This document shows, in pieces, positions 8,926-15,270 of a DNA stretch of 64,000 nt (position 1 is its first letter; each line of letters starts with the position of its first letter). Source of the DNA: Streptomyces antibioticus (GTDB taxonomy: Bacteria; Actinomycetota; Actinomycetes; Streptomycetales; Streptomycetaceae); NCBI RefSeq assembly GCF_002019855.1, contig NZ_CM007717.1, forward strand, positions 1,093,572-1,157,571, written 5' to 3'. The notes under the pieces are model-generated. The model did no database searches, had not been told where the DNA came from, and was given only the letters and a program-made list of their open reading frames with translations. A program made the position numbers and the translations under genes.

Positions 8926-9369
8926 TCAGCCTCTCCGAACTGCCACTCCGCCTCCGGCCCTTGCGGGGGCCGGCGGGAGATTGCTGCTCGTGACCGTCGG
9001 CCGCACGGCAGCCGGGGCGGCGAGCGGGCGGACCGCTGGTGGTGGCATCGCGGCGAGCAGCTTGTCCAGGGCGGTCCGGTAGCCGCTGCGTGCTGCCAGC
9101 GCCGCCTCCAGCCACTCAGAGTCGAACCGCAGCGCATCGGAACTCAGGGAGTCCAGCTCTGCGTCGGGGGCCATCGCCGCGTGAACGCGGTCACGGACCC
9201 GTACGACCTGCGCCTCTGCCAGAGCGAGGAAGACCCGCAGCTCCAGGGCCCGTACCAAGGCGGGCGATGCTCCGGGACGGACCGCCCGCTCGTGGAGATC
9301 GTCCAGCGGCCCGCCGAACACGCCCTCCAGGCGGGCGTCCTGGGTACTGGGCCTGCGTCCGTCGCTCAT
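8926..9369 (-). CDS. Small helical protein, second of a tandem triplet
   Basis: 147 aa, ATG start that overlaps the previous stop as ATGA. It has the opening RLEGVFGGPLDDLHERA, similar to its two neighbours, then helices (VRALELRVFLALAEAQVVRVRDRV, SEWLEAALAARSGYRTALDKLL) and a disordered tail. The three genes probably arose by duplication and diverged; equal sizes (141-147 aa) and coupled translation suggest a heteromeric complex, which is inference. Family not recognised. Confidence 0.7.
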   Translation of the reverse strand: MSDGRRPSTQDARLEGVFGGPLDDLHERAVRPGASPALVRALELRVFLALAEAQVVRVRDRVHAAMAPDAELDSLSSDALRFDSEWLEAALAARSGYRTALDKLLAAMPPPAVRPLAAPAAVRPTVTSSNLPPAPARAGGGVAVRRG

Positions 9370-9809
9370 CGGACACCGCCCCGGACCCGCGCGGGCTGTG
9401 CCGGAACGGGGGTGGGCAGCGTGGTCGTCACCCGAGGCCCGAAGCGCTGCTGGATGCGGGCCATCTCGGCAGGGGCCTGCAGGAGGAACCGGAGCGTCAT
9501 GGCCCGGCCGTCACGGGCGGCAACAGCGTGGTTCACCCGGTGGGCCAGCTCCATCACCGGATCGTCCAGCTGATCCCCCACCGCTGTCTCCAGCGCCGAG
9601 ACCAGGGCGTCCTCGGCCGTCTCCACCGCCTGCTGGGCCTGGGAAAGCAGCCCGTACCAGTGGACCGCCTGGGTGGCACCGGGATGAGCCTGGGGGGCAG
9701 CGTGGACGGCCTGGGCTAGCTCGCTCAGGCCGAGGCCGAACTGGGCCTCGATCCGGGCGGCAAACAGGCCGAGCACGTCGCCGTCGAAGACGTCGGGGAT
9801 GTCGGACAC
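9366..9809 (-). CDS. Small helical protein, first of a tandem triplet
   Basis: 147 aa, GTG start. The opening (FAARIEAQFGLGLSELA) defines the motif shared with the next two genes; the rest is helical (LLSQAQQAVETAEDALVSALETAV; ELAHRVNHAVAARDGRAMTLRFLLQAP). The 'AHxVxxRD' segment recurs in the 8500 gene (LAHAVTVRD). No signal peptide or known domain. It lies 38 nt downstream of the SH3-like gene and is presumably driven from the palindrome-bearing region at 10234. Confidence 0.7.
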   Translation of the reverse strand: MSDIPDVFDGDVLGLFAARIEAQFGLGLSELAQAVHAAPQAHPGATQAVHWYGLLSQAQQAVETAEDALVSALETAVGDQLDDPVMELAHRVNHAVAARDGRAMTLRFLLQAPAEMARIQQRFGPRVTTTLPTPVPAQPARVRGGVR

Positions 9810-9847
9810 GAAAAGGGGCTCCTGGAAGAAGGGAACGTACGGGCGGG

Positions 9848-10153
9848 TCAGTTCGGGCGAAGGCCGTCGTCGCGACGGAGGTCACCGTCGTCGACCCAGC
9901 CGGTGATGCCCGAGGCGGTGGTGACGTGCAGCCAGGCGCCGTCGGTAACCGAAGCCGTGAACGGCTCACCGCGCCGCAGCACACCCACGGCCGTGGAGTC
10001 ACCGTCGGCACGGGCATGGACGGCAACGGCGAGCACCGGCTCGGCCCGTCGATCCGCACGGGGCGCGACGGGGCGGAGTACCGCGGTGGCGGCGGAACGA
10101 GATGGGGCGCCGTTCAGGGCGGTGGCGGTGATGGACGCGGGTGTGTAGCACAC
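9848..10153 (-). CDS. Small bacterial SH3-like protein
   Basis: 101 aa. The C-terminal 60 residues (AVHARADGDSTAVGVLRRGEPF, GAWLHVTTASGITGWVDDGDLR) fit the bacterial SH3/SH3b beta-barrel, which usually binds peptides or peptidoglycan. The start is uncertain: I chose GTG at 10153 with GGAG 11 nt upstream. No clear signal peptide, so an extracellular role is not shown. It is the first gene of the leftward run that begins next to palindrome copy 1. Confidence 0.65.
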   Translation of the reverse strand: MCYTPASITATALNGAPSRSAATAVLRPVAPRADRRAEPVLAVAVHARADGDSTAVGVLRRGEPFTASVTDGAWLHVTTASGITGWVDDGDLRRDDGLRPN

Positions 10154-10218
10154 AGCGGATGGCTCCAGACCAGGCAGAACAACAGGAAGTGACCGCCCTC
10201 AGTGGGTCGGTGGTGTTG

Positions 10219-10281
10219 CAAAGGGTCCGGAGAATCCCCGGTTTCCGAAACCGGGGATCGGCGGCTATGTTGCGCGCCGCC
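10219..10281. promoter_or_regulatory. Conserved palindromic intergenic element, copy 1
   Basis: A 25-bp perfect palindrome at 10234-10258 (half-site ATCCCCGGTTTC, one central base). It is embedded in longer conserved flanks: GGTCCGGAGA on the left and GCTATGTTGCGCGCC on the right. The same block, flanks included, occurs at 13607, 39326 (opposite orientation) and, with shorter flanks, 61526. It sits between the start of the leftward SH3-like gene and the stop of the next gene upstream, which suits an operator/promoter. A TATRTW hexamer beside it could be a -10 box, but it points away from the leftward genes, so its role is unresolved. Confidence 0.6.
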
Positions 10282-10315
10282 GGACCGCCGGAACGGGCCT
10301 GGCCGAGGGCCGGGT

Positions 10316-11023
10316 TCAGCGTCCTTGAGGCCGTCGGGAGACCGGTGGCACGGGTGTCGCCGGGGCGGTTGGGGCCGGGCTGCGGCGTACGGTCGGAGCC
10401 GGCGGCGGCAGCGCCGGGGCCTCCTCGTCCGACCACGCCTCCCACCACTCCACGACCGCCGGGTACGTCTCGAAGCCGCCTTCCCTCAGGGTGTGAGTGT
10501 TGGAGTCCCAGTCGAACCGCTCCAGCAGGATCCGGAACTCCGGCACCGCCTGGGGGTCAAGGGAGCGCAGCATCACCACCGTCTCCACGGGGTCGCGCAT
10601 GTCGGCGGTGTAGCTGGCCAGCAGGGCGAAGTGGTCACCGTCGCCGCGGACGCGTGCCTCCAGGGCCCGGGTGAAATCGTCTGCGGGGTCGTGCACACCC
10701 TCCGGCGGGTTGAGCGCGTCGAAGGGACAGCCACGGGCTATCAGGTACGACTGAGCCATCGCGTACAGCGGGAGCTCCTTGGAGTCGACCTCGAAGGTGC
10801 GGGCGCTCAGGTCACGGGAGACGTGAACGGCGCGGAGCTGCGGGCTCCCCGGAATACCCCAGGTGGCTCCCTCGTCCAGGAGCACGAAGTAGCTGTCGGT
10901 GTCCGTGCGGTACTCGCCGAGCACCTTCAAGGAAGAGATGCCGAGATCGTGGCGGTGCTGCTCGTGCCCGTCGTCAGCGGGCCCGAAGCCGTCGAGTTCG
11001 TAGTCGGGTTCGTGAAGAGGCAC
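10316..11023 (-). CDS. Hypothetical protein, 235 aa
   Basis: GTG start at 11023, without a strong SD, so the start is tentative. An acidic N-terminal half (EPDYELDGFGPADDGHEQH) leads to a beta-rich middle (DSYFVLLDEGATWGIPG, LRAVHVSRDLSARTFEV) and a segment near residue 145 (LLASYTADMRDPVETVVMLRSL); the last 45 residues are Pro-rich. There is no signal or membrane segment. It is the last gene of the leftward operon that starts at 13548, 56 nt after the previous gene. Family not recognised. Confidence 0.65.
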   Translation of the reverse strand: MPLHEPDYELDGFGPADDGHEQHRHDLGISSLKVLGEYRTDTDSYFVLLDEGATWGIPGSPQLRAVHVSRDLSARTFEVDSKELPLYAMAQSYLIARGCPFDALNPPEGVHDPADDFTRALEARVRGDGDHFALLASYTADMRDPVETVVMLRSLDPQAVPEFRILLERFDWDSNTHTLREGGFETYPAVVEWWEAWSDEEAPALPPPAPTVRRSPAPTAPATPVPPVSRRPQGR

Positions 11024-11079
11024 GCGGGGCGAGCTGCTTTCTGCAAGGGCGGGAGGAGACGATCGCGGGCGCCTTGCGG

Positions 11080-11754
11080 TCAGTGGTGTCGGGCTGGGGC
11101 CGGCCAGGATCCGGCCGGGCGGGCGGGCACGGGGGCCGCCATGGCCGGTGAGCGGCGGGTGCCGAGCAGCGCGGTCCGGCCGGTGTCGGTCAAGGTGACC
11201 GGCTGGCCGACGGTCAGGGCCCGGGACGTGTCCCGGGTGACCAGCCCGTGGGCCTCCAGGCGCTGGAACGCCGGAAGTTCGACGAGACGGCCCTGGACAG
11301 TGCGGACCGAGACCCGGTGGGTGAGGAGGTGCTCGCGCATCGTGCCGCCGCCGGCGAGCGAGAGGAGCGCGGCGAAGTCGCGGGGCGTCAGCTCGTCGTC
11401 AGCGGGGGCGGGGGCCGGGGCGGCGGCCTTGACCGCCTCCAAGGCGGCGGCGACGCCCTCATGCAGCCGGTCGCGGGAGGCCGTGGCCTGGGCCAGGTCG
11501 TGCACAGTCCGGCGCAGGCGGTCCAGGAGCGGAGTGTTCACGGGGTAGCTGCCGGAGGACAGGCGCGTCAGCACGTTGCGGTGGTAGGCGACCGCGCTCT
11601 CCGCTGCCATCAGCTCCTGGTGTACGGCAGCGAGGGCGGCTCGCTCGGGCGGGAGCAGCCCGCGGAAGTGGTCGTGGTGCAGGACGGCCAGGTCGCCGAC
11701 GACTTCCTCAATGGCGGTGTCCAGGGCGGTTGCCGGGGATTCGCGGGCGGTCAC
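11080..11754 (-). CDS. Helical protein with a possible winged-helix segment
   Basis: 224 aa from a GTG at 11754 that overlaps the preceding stop as GTGA. Residues 1-100 are two long helical stretches (AIEEVVGDLAVLHHDHFRG; LLDRLRRTVHDLAQATASRDRLHEG). Residues 115-190 (DELTPRDFAALLSLAGGGTM ... FQRLEAHGLVTRDTSRALTVGQPVTLTDTGRTAL) look like a winged-helix fold: the 'GLV...T.TG..AL' ending is typical of MarR/PadR-like wings. It may be a DNA-binding accessory protein; this is inference. The C-terminal half resembles that of the 49536 product. Confidence 0.65.
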   Translation of the reverse strand: MTARESPATALDTAIEEVVGDLAVLHHDHFRGLLPPERAALAAVHQELMAAESAVAYHRNVLTRLSSGSYPVNTPLLDRLRRTVHDLAQATASRDRLHEGVAAALEAVKAAAPAPAPADDELTPRDFAALLSLAGGGTMREHLLTHRVSVRTVQGRLVELPAFQRLEAHGLVTRDTSRALTVGQPVTLTDTGRTALLGTRRSPAMAAPVPARPAGSWPAPARHH

Positions 11755-12389
11755 GACGGTCGGCAGTCGCAGTCGGCCGGGATGGCGGCCAGAAGGGCCG
11801 AGCGGCGGTAGGACTTGCGGCGCCGGCCGTCGCCGTGGGTGATGTCGCGGCTGGCTACTTCGTACGGGCGCAGCAGGGTGGCCAGGCGGGTCTGGGTGAG
11901 GTCGGCGTACGGCCAGCGGCCCTCGGCGATGCCGGGCAGGGTGCGCAGTTCCGCGACGAGGTCGGCGGAGGACAGTGCGTCTGGTCTGCCGTAGCGGGCG
12001 AAGGCGTCCAGGCAGGCGGCCAGGATGCACGGGGCGGCGAAGGCGGAGACCGCGTTCTCGGCGGGGCGGCCAAGGACGGTCGCCGGCTGCTCGGAGTCGG
12101 TGCACGGCGGGCAGCAGCTGTCGGCACTCAGGAGGTGCGAGACCTGCCGGCCCGCCTTGGCGTGCTCGACGAGCAGATTGCTCAGGTCGTCGAGTTCCTC
12201 GTCCTGGGCGGCTTCGGTGGTGGGCTGCGGTCGGCTCGCCCAGGCGCTCAGTTCCGCCTCCACTTCCAGCTGACGTTCGCGAGCGTCCAGCAGGGCCTGG
12301 TGGCGCGGGTGCGGAGCAGGGCGGGGCTCGAGGAGGGTCGCCATCAGAGCCTGGAGCAGGGAGGAGGACTGGGCGGTGAGGTTGGTCAT
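11751..12389 (-). CDS. DUF3631-like C-terminal domain protein
   Basis: 212 aa, ATG start overlapping the previous stop as ATGA. The last 75 residues (SADLVAELRTLPGIAEGRWPY, LTQTRLATLLRPYEVASRDI, RRRKSYRRSALLAAI) match the C-terminal module of DUF3631 proteins, which in actinomycete plasmids is normally fused to a primase/helicase-like NTPase core. Here the core is absent: the N-terminal part is helical with a Cys-rich patch near residue 95 (SCCPPCTDSEQ) that could bind a metal. It is thus a stand-alone or truncated form. It may assist plasmid replication; function is unproven. Confidence 0.7.
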   Translation of the reverse strand: MTNLTAQSSSLLQALMATLLEPRPAPHPRHQALLDARERQLEVEAELSAWASRPQPTTEAAQDEELDDLSNLLVEHAKAGRQVSHLLSADSCCPPCTDSEQPATVLGRPAENAVSAFAAPCILAACLDAFARYGRPDALSSADLVAELRTLPGIAEGRWPYADLTQTRLATLLRPYEVASRDITHGDGRRRKSYRRSALLAAIPADCDCRPS

Positions 12390-12886
12390 CGCGAAGGACC
12401 CTTCGGGGAAGTCGTGGTGATGCGGGCGGGAGTGGGAAGTCCGGGCACCGGAAACGCCGGGGCCGGAGGCGCAGGCGTGAGTGCCGGACGCGGGCGGACT
12501 TGCGGTGAGAGAGAGCGAGCCGCGTACGCGCGGGGCCCGGCCGCAGGGCGGGGCCGACCAACGCGGGCCCGGACGGTGTCGTAGATGTCGTGCTTGGCAC
12601 GGGGGCGTACAGCGACGACGTGGATGTCCGTGGGGTGGCTAGACCCGGGCAGGGCCGGGCGGTGGGCGTAAACGATGCGCCACTCGACGCGGGAGCCGAG
12701 GTAGAGCTTGCGGTACCCGGACAGCTCCCCGGTCAGCTTGCCGCCCCTCACCTGGGCGCGGACCACGTCTTGGATGAGGGCGAGCCCCAGGTCCCGCATG
12801 TCGCCCGGGGCGGCCAACAGGTCGTTCAGCGCGTCGGGGTGGATGGACAGCCCGAACGCCGCCGGAGGCTGCGGTGGGTGTGTCAC
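12386..12886 (-). CDS. RelE/ParE-like protein
   Basis: 166 aa from a GTG at 12886 that overlaps the upstream stop as GTGA. Residues 10-110 (GLSIHPDALNDLLAAP, GKLTGELSGYRKLYLG, VEWRIVYAH, IHVVAVRPRAKHDIYDTVRAR) follow the RelE/ParE toxin fold: an early helix, then the strand pattern ending in the YR..Y....RI.Y.H motif. The final 50 residues are Pro-rich and disordered, longer than usual toxins of about 90 aa. The upstream DUF4913 gene is translationally coupled to it but does not look like a classical antitoxin. Toxin activity is inferred from fold only. Confidence 0.65.
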   Translation of the reverse strand: MTHPPQPPAAFGLSIHPDALNDLLAAPGDMRDLGLALIQDVVRAQVRGGKLTGELSGYRKLYLGSRVEWRIVYAHRPALPGSSHPTDIHVVAVRPRAKHDIYDTVRARVGRPRPAAGPRAYAARSLSPQVRPRPALTPAPPAPAFPVPGLPTPARITTTSPKGPSR

Positions 12887-13548
12887 GTGGCGGCCCCGAC
12901 CGGCGAGGATCCGGCATCGTCCTGCTGGGCTTCGGCATCGCGGCCTACGGACTTCGCGGACGGGCCCGGGCCGCGCAGCAGGCGGTGCTCCGGACGCTCC
13001 GGGTCGGTCTGGCAGGCACTGAGGGGGCCACCGGGGGCCCGGACGTAGGCCAGGCAGTGGGTGAGATAGTCCCGGTGCCACACGGCCATGCCGCTGAGGC
13101 CAGCCTCGGGGTCCTTGTGCTGCTGGTAGGCCAGCCACAGCGCGTGCAGCCACGCAACGACGTCGAGGTGTTCCTGCCACTGGTCGCACCACGGTGCGGC
13201 GGTGGTGACCTCGGCGCCGTAGACGTCCATGAGGTGGTCGTCCACCCAGTCGGTGAGCGCGGCCAGTTCGTCCTCGAACTCCTCGCCCTCCAGCTCCAGG
13301 ATCGGCTTGGGGTCCGGCGGCGGGGCCGGGGCGGCGTACGAGGGCATGCCGGGGAATCCCGCGAAGGGCATGCTCGCGGCCATCGGGTCGGCCGGCGGGG
13401 CGGAGGCCAGCGTGTCGATCAGGCGGGCCTGCTCGGCCGACTGGTCCAGGAGCTTGCGTACGGACGCCTCGATCGATTCGAGGTCGCCTTCCGGCAGACG
13501 GATCGGCTCTATTTCCCCGCCATGACGGGGCTCAGCAGATTCGGACAC
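12883..13548 (-). CDS. DUF4913-family protein
   Basis: 221 aa, GTG start (GGAG about 10 nt upstream). A predicted helix near the N-terminus (SIEASVRKLLDQSAEQARLIDTLAS) is followed by a Pro-rich linker and the DUF4913 core (LTDWVDDHLMDVYG ... WCDQWQEHLDVVAWLHALWLAYQ ... MAVWHRDYLTHCLAYVRAP). This family recurs in Streptomyces plasmids beside DUF317 and transfer genes; function unknown. It is the first gene of a leftward operon whose start lies 59 nt from palindrome copy 2. Confidence 0.8.
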   Translation of the reverse strand: MSESAEPRHGGEIEPIRLPEGDLESIEASVRKLLDQSAEQARLIDTLASAPPADPMAASMPFAGFPGMPSYAAPAPPPDPKPILELEGEEFEDELAALTDWVDDHLMDVYGAEVTTAAPWCDQWQEHLDVVAWLHALWLAYQQHKDPEAGLSGMAVWHRDYLTHCLAYVRAPGGPLSACQTDPERPEHRLLRGPGPSAKSVGRDAEAQQDDAGSSPVGAAT

Positions 13549-13596
13549 GAAAAGGGTTCTCCTTGCAGCCGGGGCCGTGGAATCAGTGGCTCCGAT

Positions 13597-13650
13597 GGTC
13601 CGGAGAATCCCCGGTTTCGGAAACCGGGGATCTGCCGCTATATTCCGCCC
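13597..13650. promoter_or_regulatory. Conserved palindromic intergenic element, copy 2
   Basis: The perfect 25-bp palindrome lies at 13607-13631, with the same left flank (GGTCCGGAGA) and right flank (CTGCCGCTATATTCCGCCC) as copy 1. The central base is G instead of C. It occupies the gap between the methyltransferase stop (13681) and the start of the leftward DUF4913 operon (13548), again where a promoter for that operon must lie. Confidence 0.6.
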
Positions 13651-13680
13651 CGCCGCAATCTGGCCGCTGATGCGGTCCGG

Positions 13681-14436
13681 TCAGGAGGTCAGGTCGAAAT
13701 CGTCCTGGGAATGCACCTGCTGGAGGGTCTCGGTGAGCCGGTCGGAGGCGACGGCCGCGTACTGGCTGGTCTTCTCGATGCCGATGAAGCTCCGGCCCTC
13801 CAGGAGGGCTGCGACCCCGGTGCTGCCCGATCCGGCGCAGAAGTCGAGCACGGTGCCGCCAGGCGGGGCGATCTTCACCAGCTGCCGCATCACCTCGACG
13901 GGCTTCTGCGTGATGTGCCGGCGTGCCTTGCCCGAGGGCTGCGAGGCGCTGAACATCCCCGGCAGGTAGACCGGGTTCGCGGAGGCGTCGATCTTGCCCT
14001 TCGCGCCCCAGACGATGTACTCCGTGTCCTGGCGGAACTTGCCCTTCTGCGGCCTGGCCTGCGGCTTGTGCCAGGCCAGGAGGCCCAACCACAGCCATCC
14101 GGCCGCCTGGAAGGCATCCGTCGTGGCCGGCAGCTGGCGCCAGTCGGTGAACAGCAGCCCCGTGCCGCCAGGCTTCGTCACCCGGTGGGCCTCCGTCATG
14201 ATCTGCGTCAGCCAGAGCGTGTACGAGCGCTGGTCCATGTTCTCGCCGGTGAAGTCCGGCAGGGCGTGCTGGGCGTCCGCGGAGACGTACTTCTGGCGGG
14301 CGGAGCGGCTCGTGCGCTCCTTCGCCGTCCGGCCGCCGGAGTTGTACGGCGGGTCGGTGATGACCGAGTCGGCGCAGCCGTCGGGCAGTGTCGCGAGCAC
14401 GGTCAGTGCGTCGCCCTGGTGGAGGGAAAACGACAA
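13681..14436 (-). CDS. DNA adenine/cytosine-N4 methyltransferase, beta class
   Basis: 251 aa, TTG start. Motif IV DPPY is at residues 28-31 (SVITDPPYNSGG) and the SAM-binding motif I, FCAGSGST, at about 199-206. This IV-before-I order defines beta-class amino-methyltransferases. A KPVEVMRQLVKIAPP segment precedes motif I as in the family. The length is close to minimal, with a short target-recognition region (about residues 35-60). It transfers methyl groups from SAM to an exocyclic amino group of DNA; sequence specificity cannot be read. No partner endonuclease is adjacent, so it is an orphan enzyme, perhaps used to evade host restriction after transfer. Confidence 0.88.
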   Translation of the reverse strand: MSFSLHQGDALTVLATLPDGCADSVITDPPYNSGGRTAKERTSRSARQKYVSADAQHALPDFTGENMDQRSYTLWLTQIMTEAHRVTKPGGTGLLFTDWRQLPATTDAFQAAGWLWLGLLAWHKPQARPQKGKFRQDTEYIVWGAKGKIDASANPVYLPGMFSASQPSGKARRHITQKPVEVMRQLVKIAPPGGTVLDFCAGSGSTGVAALLEGRSFIGIEKTSQYAAVASDRLTETLQQVHSQDDFDLTS

Positions 14437-14690
14437 AAGGGGACCCCAATTCGATGAGGGATGCGGGTGGAAGGCTCCGGACCGCGCAGGGGCTCACGGC
14501 AGTACAAGCCGGTGGTGCGCGGGGAGGCCCAAACTGTAGGTCACAATCCCCGGTTGGGAAGCATCACGGGCCAGGAAGCCTGGAATCTCGCGGATTTCGG
14601 CGGCGATTTCGGTGACCGGGGATTCGGGCTTACTGTCGTGTCACTGCCCGGCGGACACCGCCGATGGCGTACCCCTTCCCCCTTTTCCCT
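14437..14690. promoter_or_regulatory. Divergent intergenic region with split palindrome arms
   Basis: No convincing gene. It separates the leftward methyltransferase from the rightward transfer leader and must hold promoters for both. Two arms related to the palindrome family, AATCCCCGGTT (14545-14555) and ACCGGGGATT (14615-14624), face each other 59 nt apart. A direct repeat GATTTCGG occurs twice, 4 nt apart, at about 14593-14612. I could not fix -35/-10 boxes with confidence. Confidence 0.45.
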
Positions 14691-14708
14691 TTCCCGCAGG
14701 AGGCCCCT

Positions 14709-14723
14709 GTGTTCCGTCCGTGA
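14709..14723 (+). CDS. Micro-ORF 1: MFRP-stop
   Basis: GTG TTC CGT CCG TGA, preceded by AGGAGG with a 5-nt spacer, an ideal Shine-Dalgarno (SD) arrangement. It encodes fMet-Phe-Arg-Pro. It is the first of five such units in 360 nt. Codons differ from the later copies (CGT, TGA) while the peptide is the same, which argues for selection on the peptide. Confidence 0.5.
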   Translation: MFRP

Positions 14724-14793
14724 CCCCGCACGCGGCCATCACCGCCGCCCCGTCGCTCCCCGCCCGCCGCAGACCCTGACACGGAGGCCGCCC

Positions 14794-14811
14794 ATGTACC
14801 GCCCCTGCTGA
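14794..14811 (+). CDS. Micro-ORF 2: MYRPC-stop
   Basis: ATG TAC CGC CCC TGC TGA behind ACGGAGG with a 6-nt spacer. The peptide is a variant of the MFRP units (Tyr for Phe, plus one Cys before the stop). Confidence 0.5.
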   Translation: MYRPC

Positions 14812-14857
14812 CCTCGCCCGTATCCCCGTAACTCCGCAGGACCTGGAGGTCCCTCTG

Positions 14858-14872
14858 ATGTTCCGCCCGTAA
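14858..14872 (+). CDS. Micro-ORF 3: MFRP-stop
   Basis: ATG TTC CGC CCG TAA behind TGGAGG with about an 8-nt spacer. The stop lies 13 nt before the GTG of a 25-codon ORF beginning VREAT (14886), close enough for termination-reinitiation. Confidence 0.5.
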   Translation: MFRP

Positions 14873-14885
14873 CCCCACTGCCCTG

Positions 14886-14963
14886 GTGCGCGAGGCAACG
14901 CCCACCGGCACACCCAGATCCCTCTCGGCTTCCCGCCCCGCACCTGTTCCAGGAGTTCGCTGA
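14886..14963 (+). CDS. Leader ORF VREAT-1 (25 aa)
   Basis: GTG start without an SD of its own, encoding VREATPTGTPRS and continuing to a TGA that overlaps the ATG of micro-ORF 4 as TGATG. Its first 14 bases (GTGCGYGAGGCAAC) are repeated at 15085. The peptide is Pro/Ser-rich and resembles no known protein. Translation is inferred from the coupled stop/start only. Confidence 0.35.
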   Translation: MREATPTGTPRSLSASRPAPVPGVR

Positions 14964-14977
14964 TGTTCCGCCCGTAA
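14963..14977 (+). CDS. Micro-ORF 4: MFRP-stop
   Basis: ATG TTC CGC CCG TAA behind AGGAG with a 7-nt spacer; its start overlaps the stop of the VREAT-1 ORF (TGATG). Confidence 0.5.
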   Translation: MFRP

Positions 14978-15051
14978 GACGCCCCCGCATCCCCCTTCTT
15001 CACCAGCCCGCGGCTGCGGGCCGATCCCTGCAACTTCCTGGAGGCACGCCC

Positions 15052-15066
15052 ATGTTCCGCCCGTAA
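15052..15066 (+). CDS. Micro-ORF 5: MFRP-stop
   Basis: ATG TTC CGC CCG TAA behind TGGAGG with a 7-nt spacer. The stop lies 14 nt before a perfect 10-bp hairpin (15081-15108) and 18 nt before the GTG of the 61-codon leader ORF. Confidence 0.5.
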   Translation: MFRP

Positions 15067-15080
15067 CTCCCCTCGTCCCG

Positions 15081-15108
15081 CCGGGTGCGTGAGGCAACAC
15101 GCACCCGG
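15081..15108 (+). promoter_or_regulatory. Leader hairpin downstream of micro-ORF 5
   Basis: Arms CCGGGTGCGT and ACGCACCCGG form a perfect 10-bp stem with the loop GAGGCAAC. A weaker version with the same loop core follows micro-ORF 3 (about 14885-14906). There is no U-tract. The distance from the micro-ORF stop would let a ribosome paused at the stop codon sit against the stem, so attenuation or start-site masking are possible roles. Confidence 0.5.
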
Positions 15109-15270
15109 GCCGGGGCCCCTTCGCCCGCCTCCACCGCTCCGGCCGCACGGCCTTTCCCCTTTCACACCGTGCGGCCGGGGCCCGCCCCCGAGGACCTCAC
15201 CGTGACCCGTTCCTCCCCATCCCCACGTAACATCCCTGCGGCCCGCCGACCGGAGGCCGCCCGGGAGTGA
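15085..15270 (+). CDS. Leader ORF VREAT-2 (61 aa), coupled to the first transfer gene
   Basis: GTG start inside the hairpin, encoding VREATRTRAG and on to a TGA at 15268-15270 that overlaps the GTG of the murein hydrolase gene (GTGA). It shares its opening five residues and DNA with the 25-codon ORF at 14886. It is Pro/Ala/Arg-rich with no recognisable domain. I regard it as a translational relay rather than a folded protein; this is inference. Confidence 0.4.
   Translation: MREATRTRAGAPSPASTAPAARPFPFHTVRPGPAPEDLTVTRSSPSPRNIPAARRPEAARE

Noticed and set aside
10234..10258. The palindromes as simple transcription terminators
   Set aside because: A 12-bp arm with a one-base centre makes a poor RNA hairpin, there is no U-run, and the flanks are conserved well beyond the stem.
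14630..15165. Minus-strand ORFs of about 170 codons across the leader
   Set aside because: They are repetitive GREH/RNI-type translations created by the repeated leader DNA read backwards; no SD or domain.
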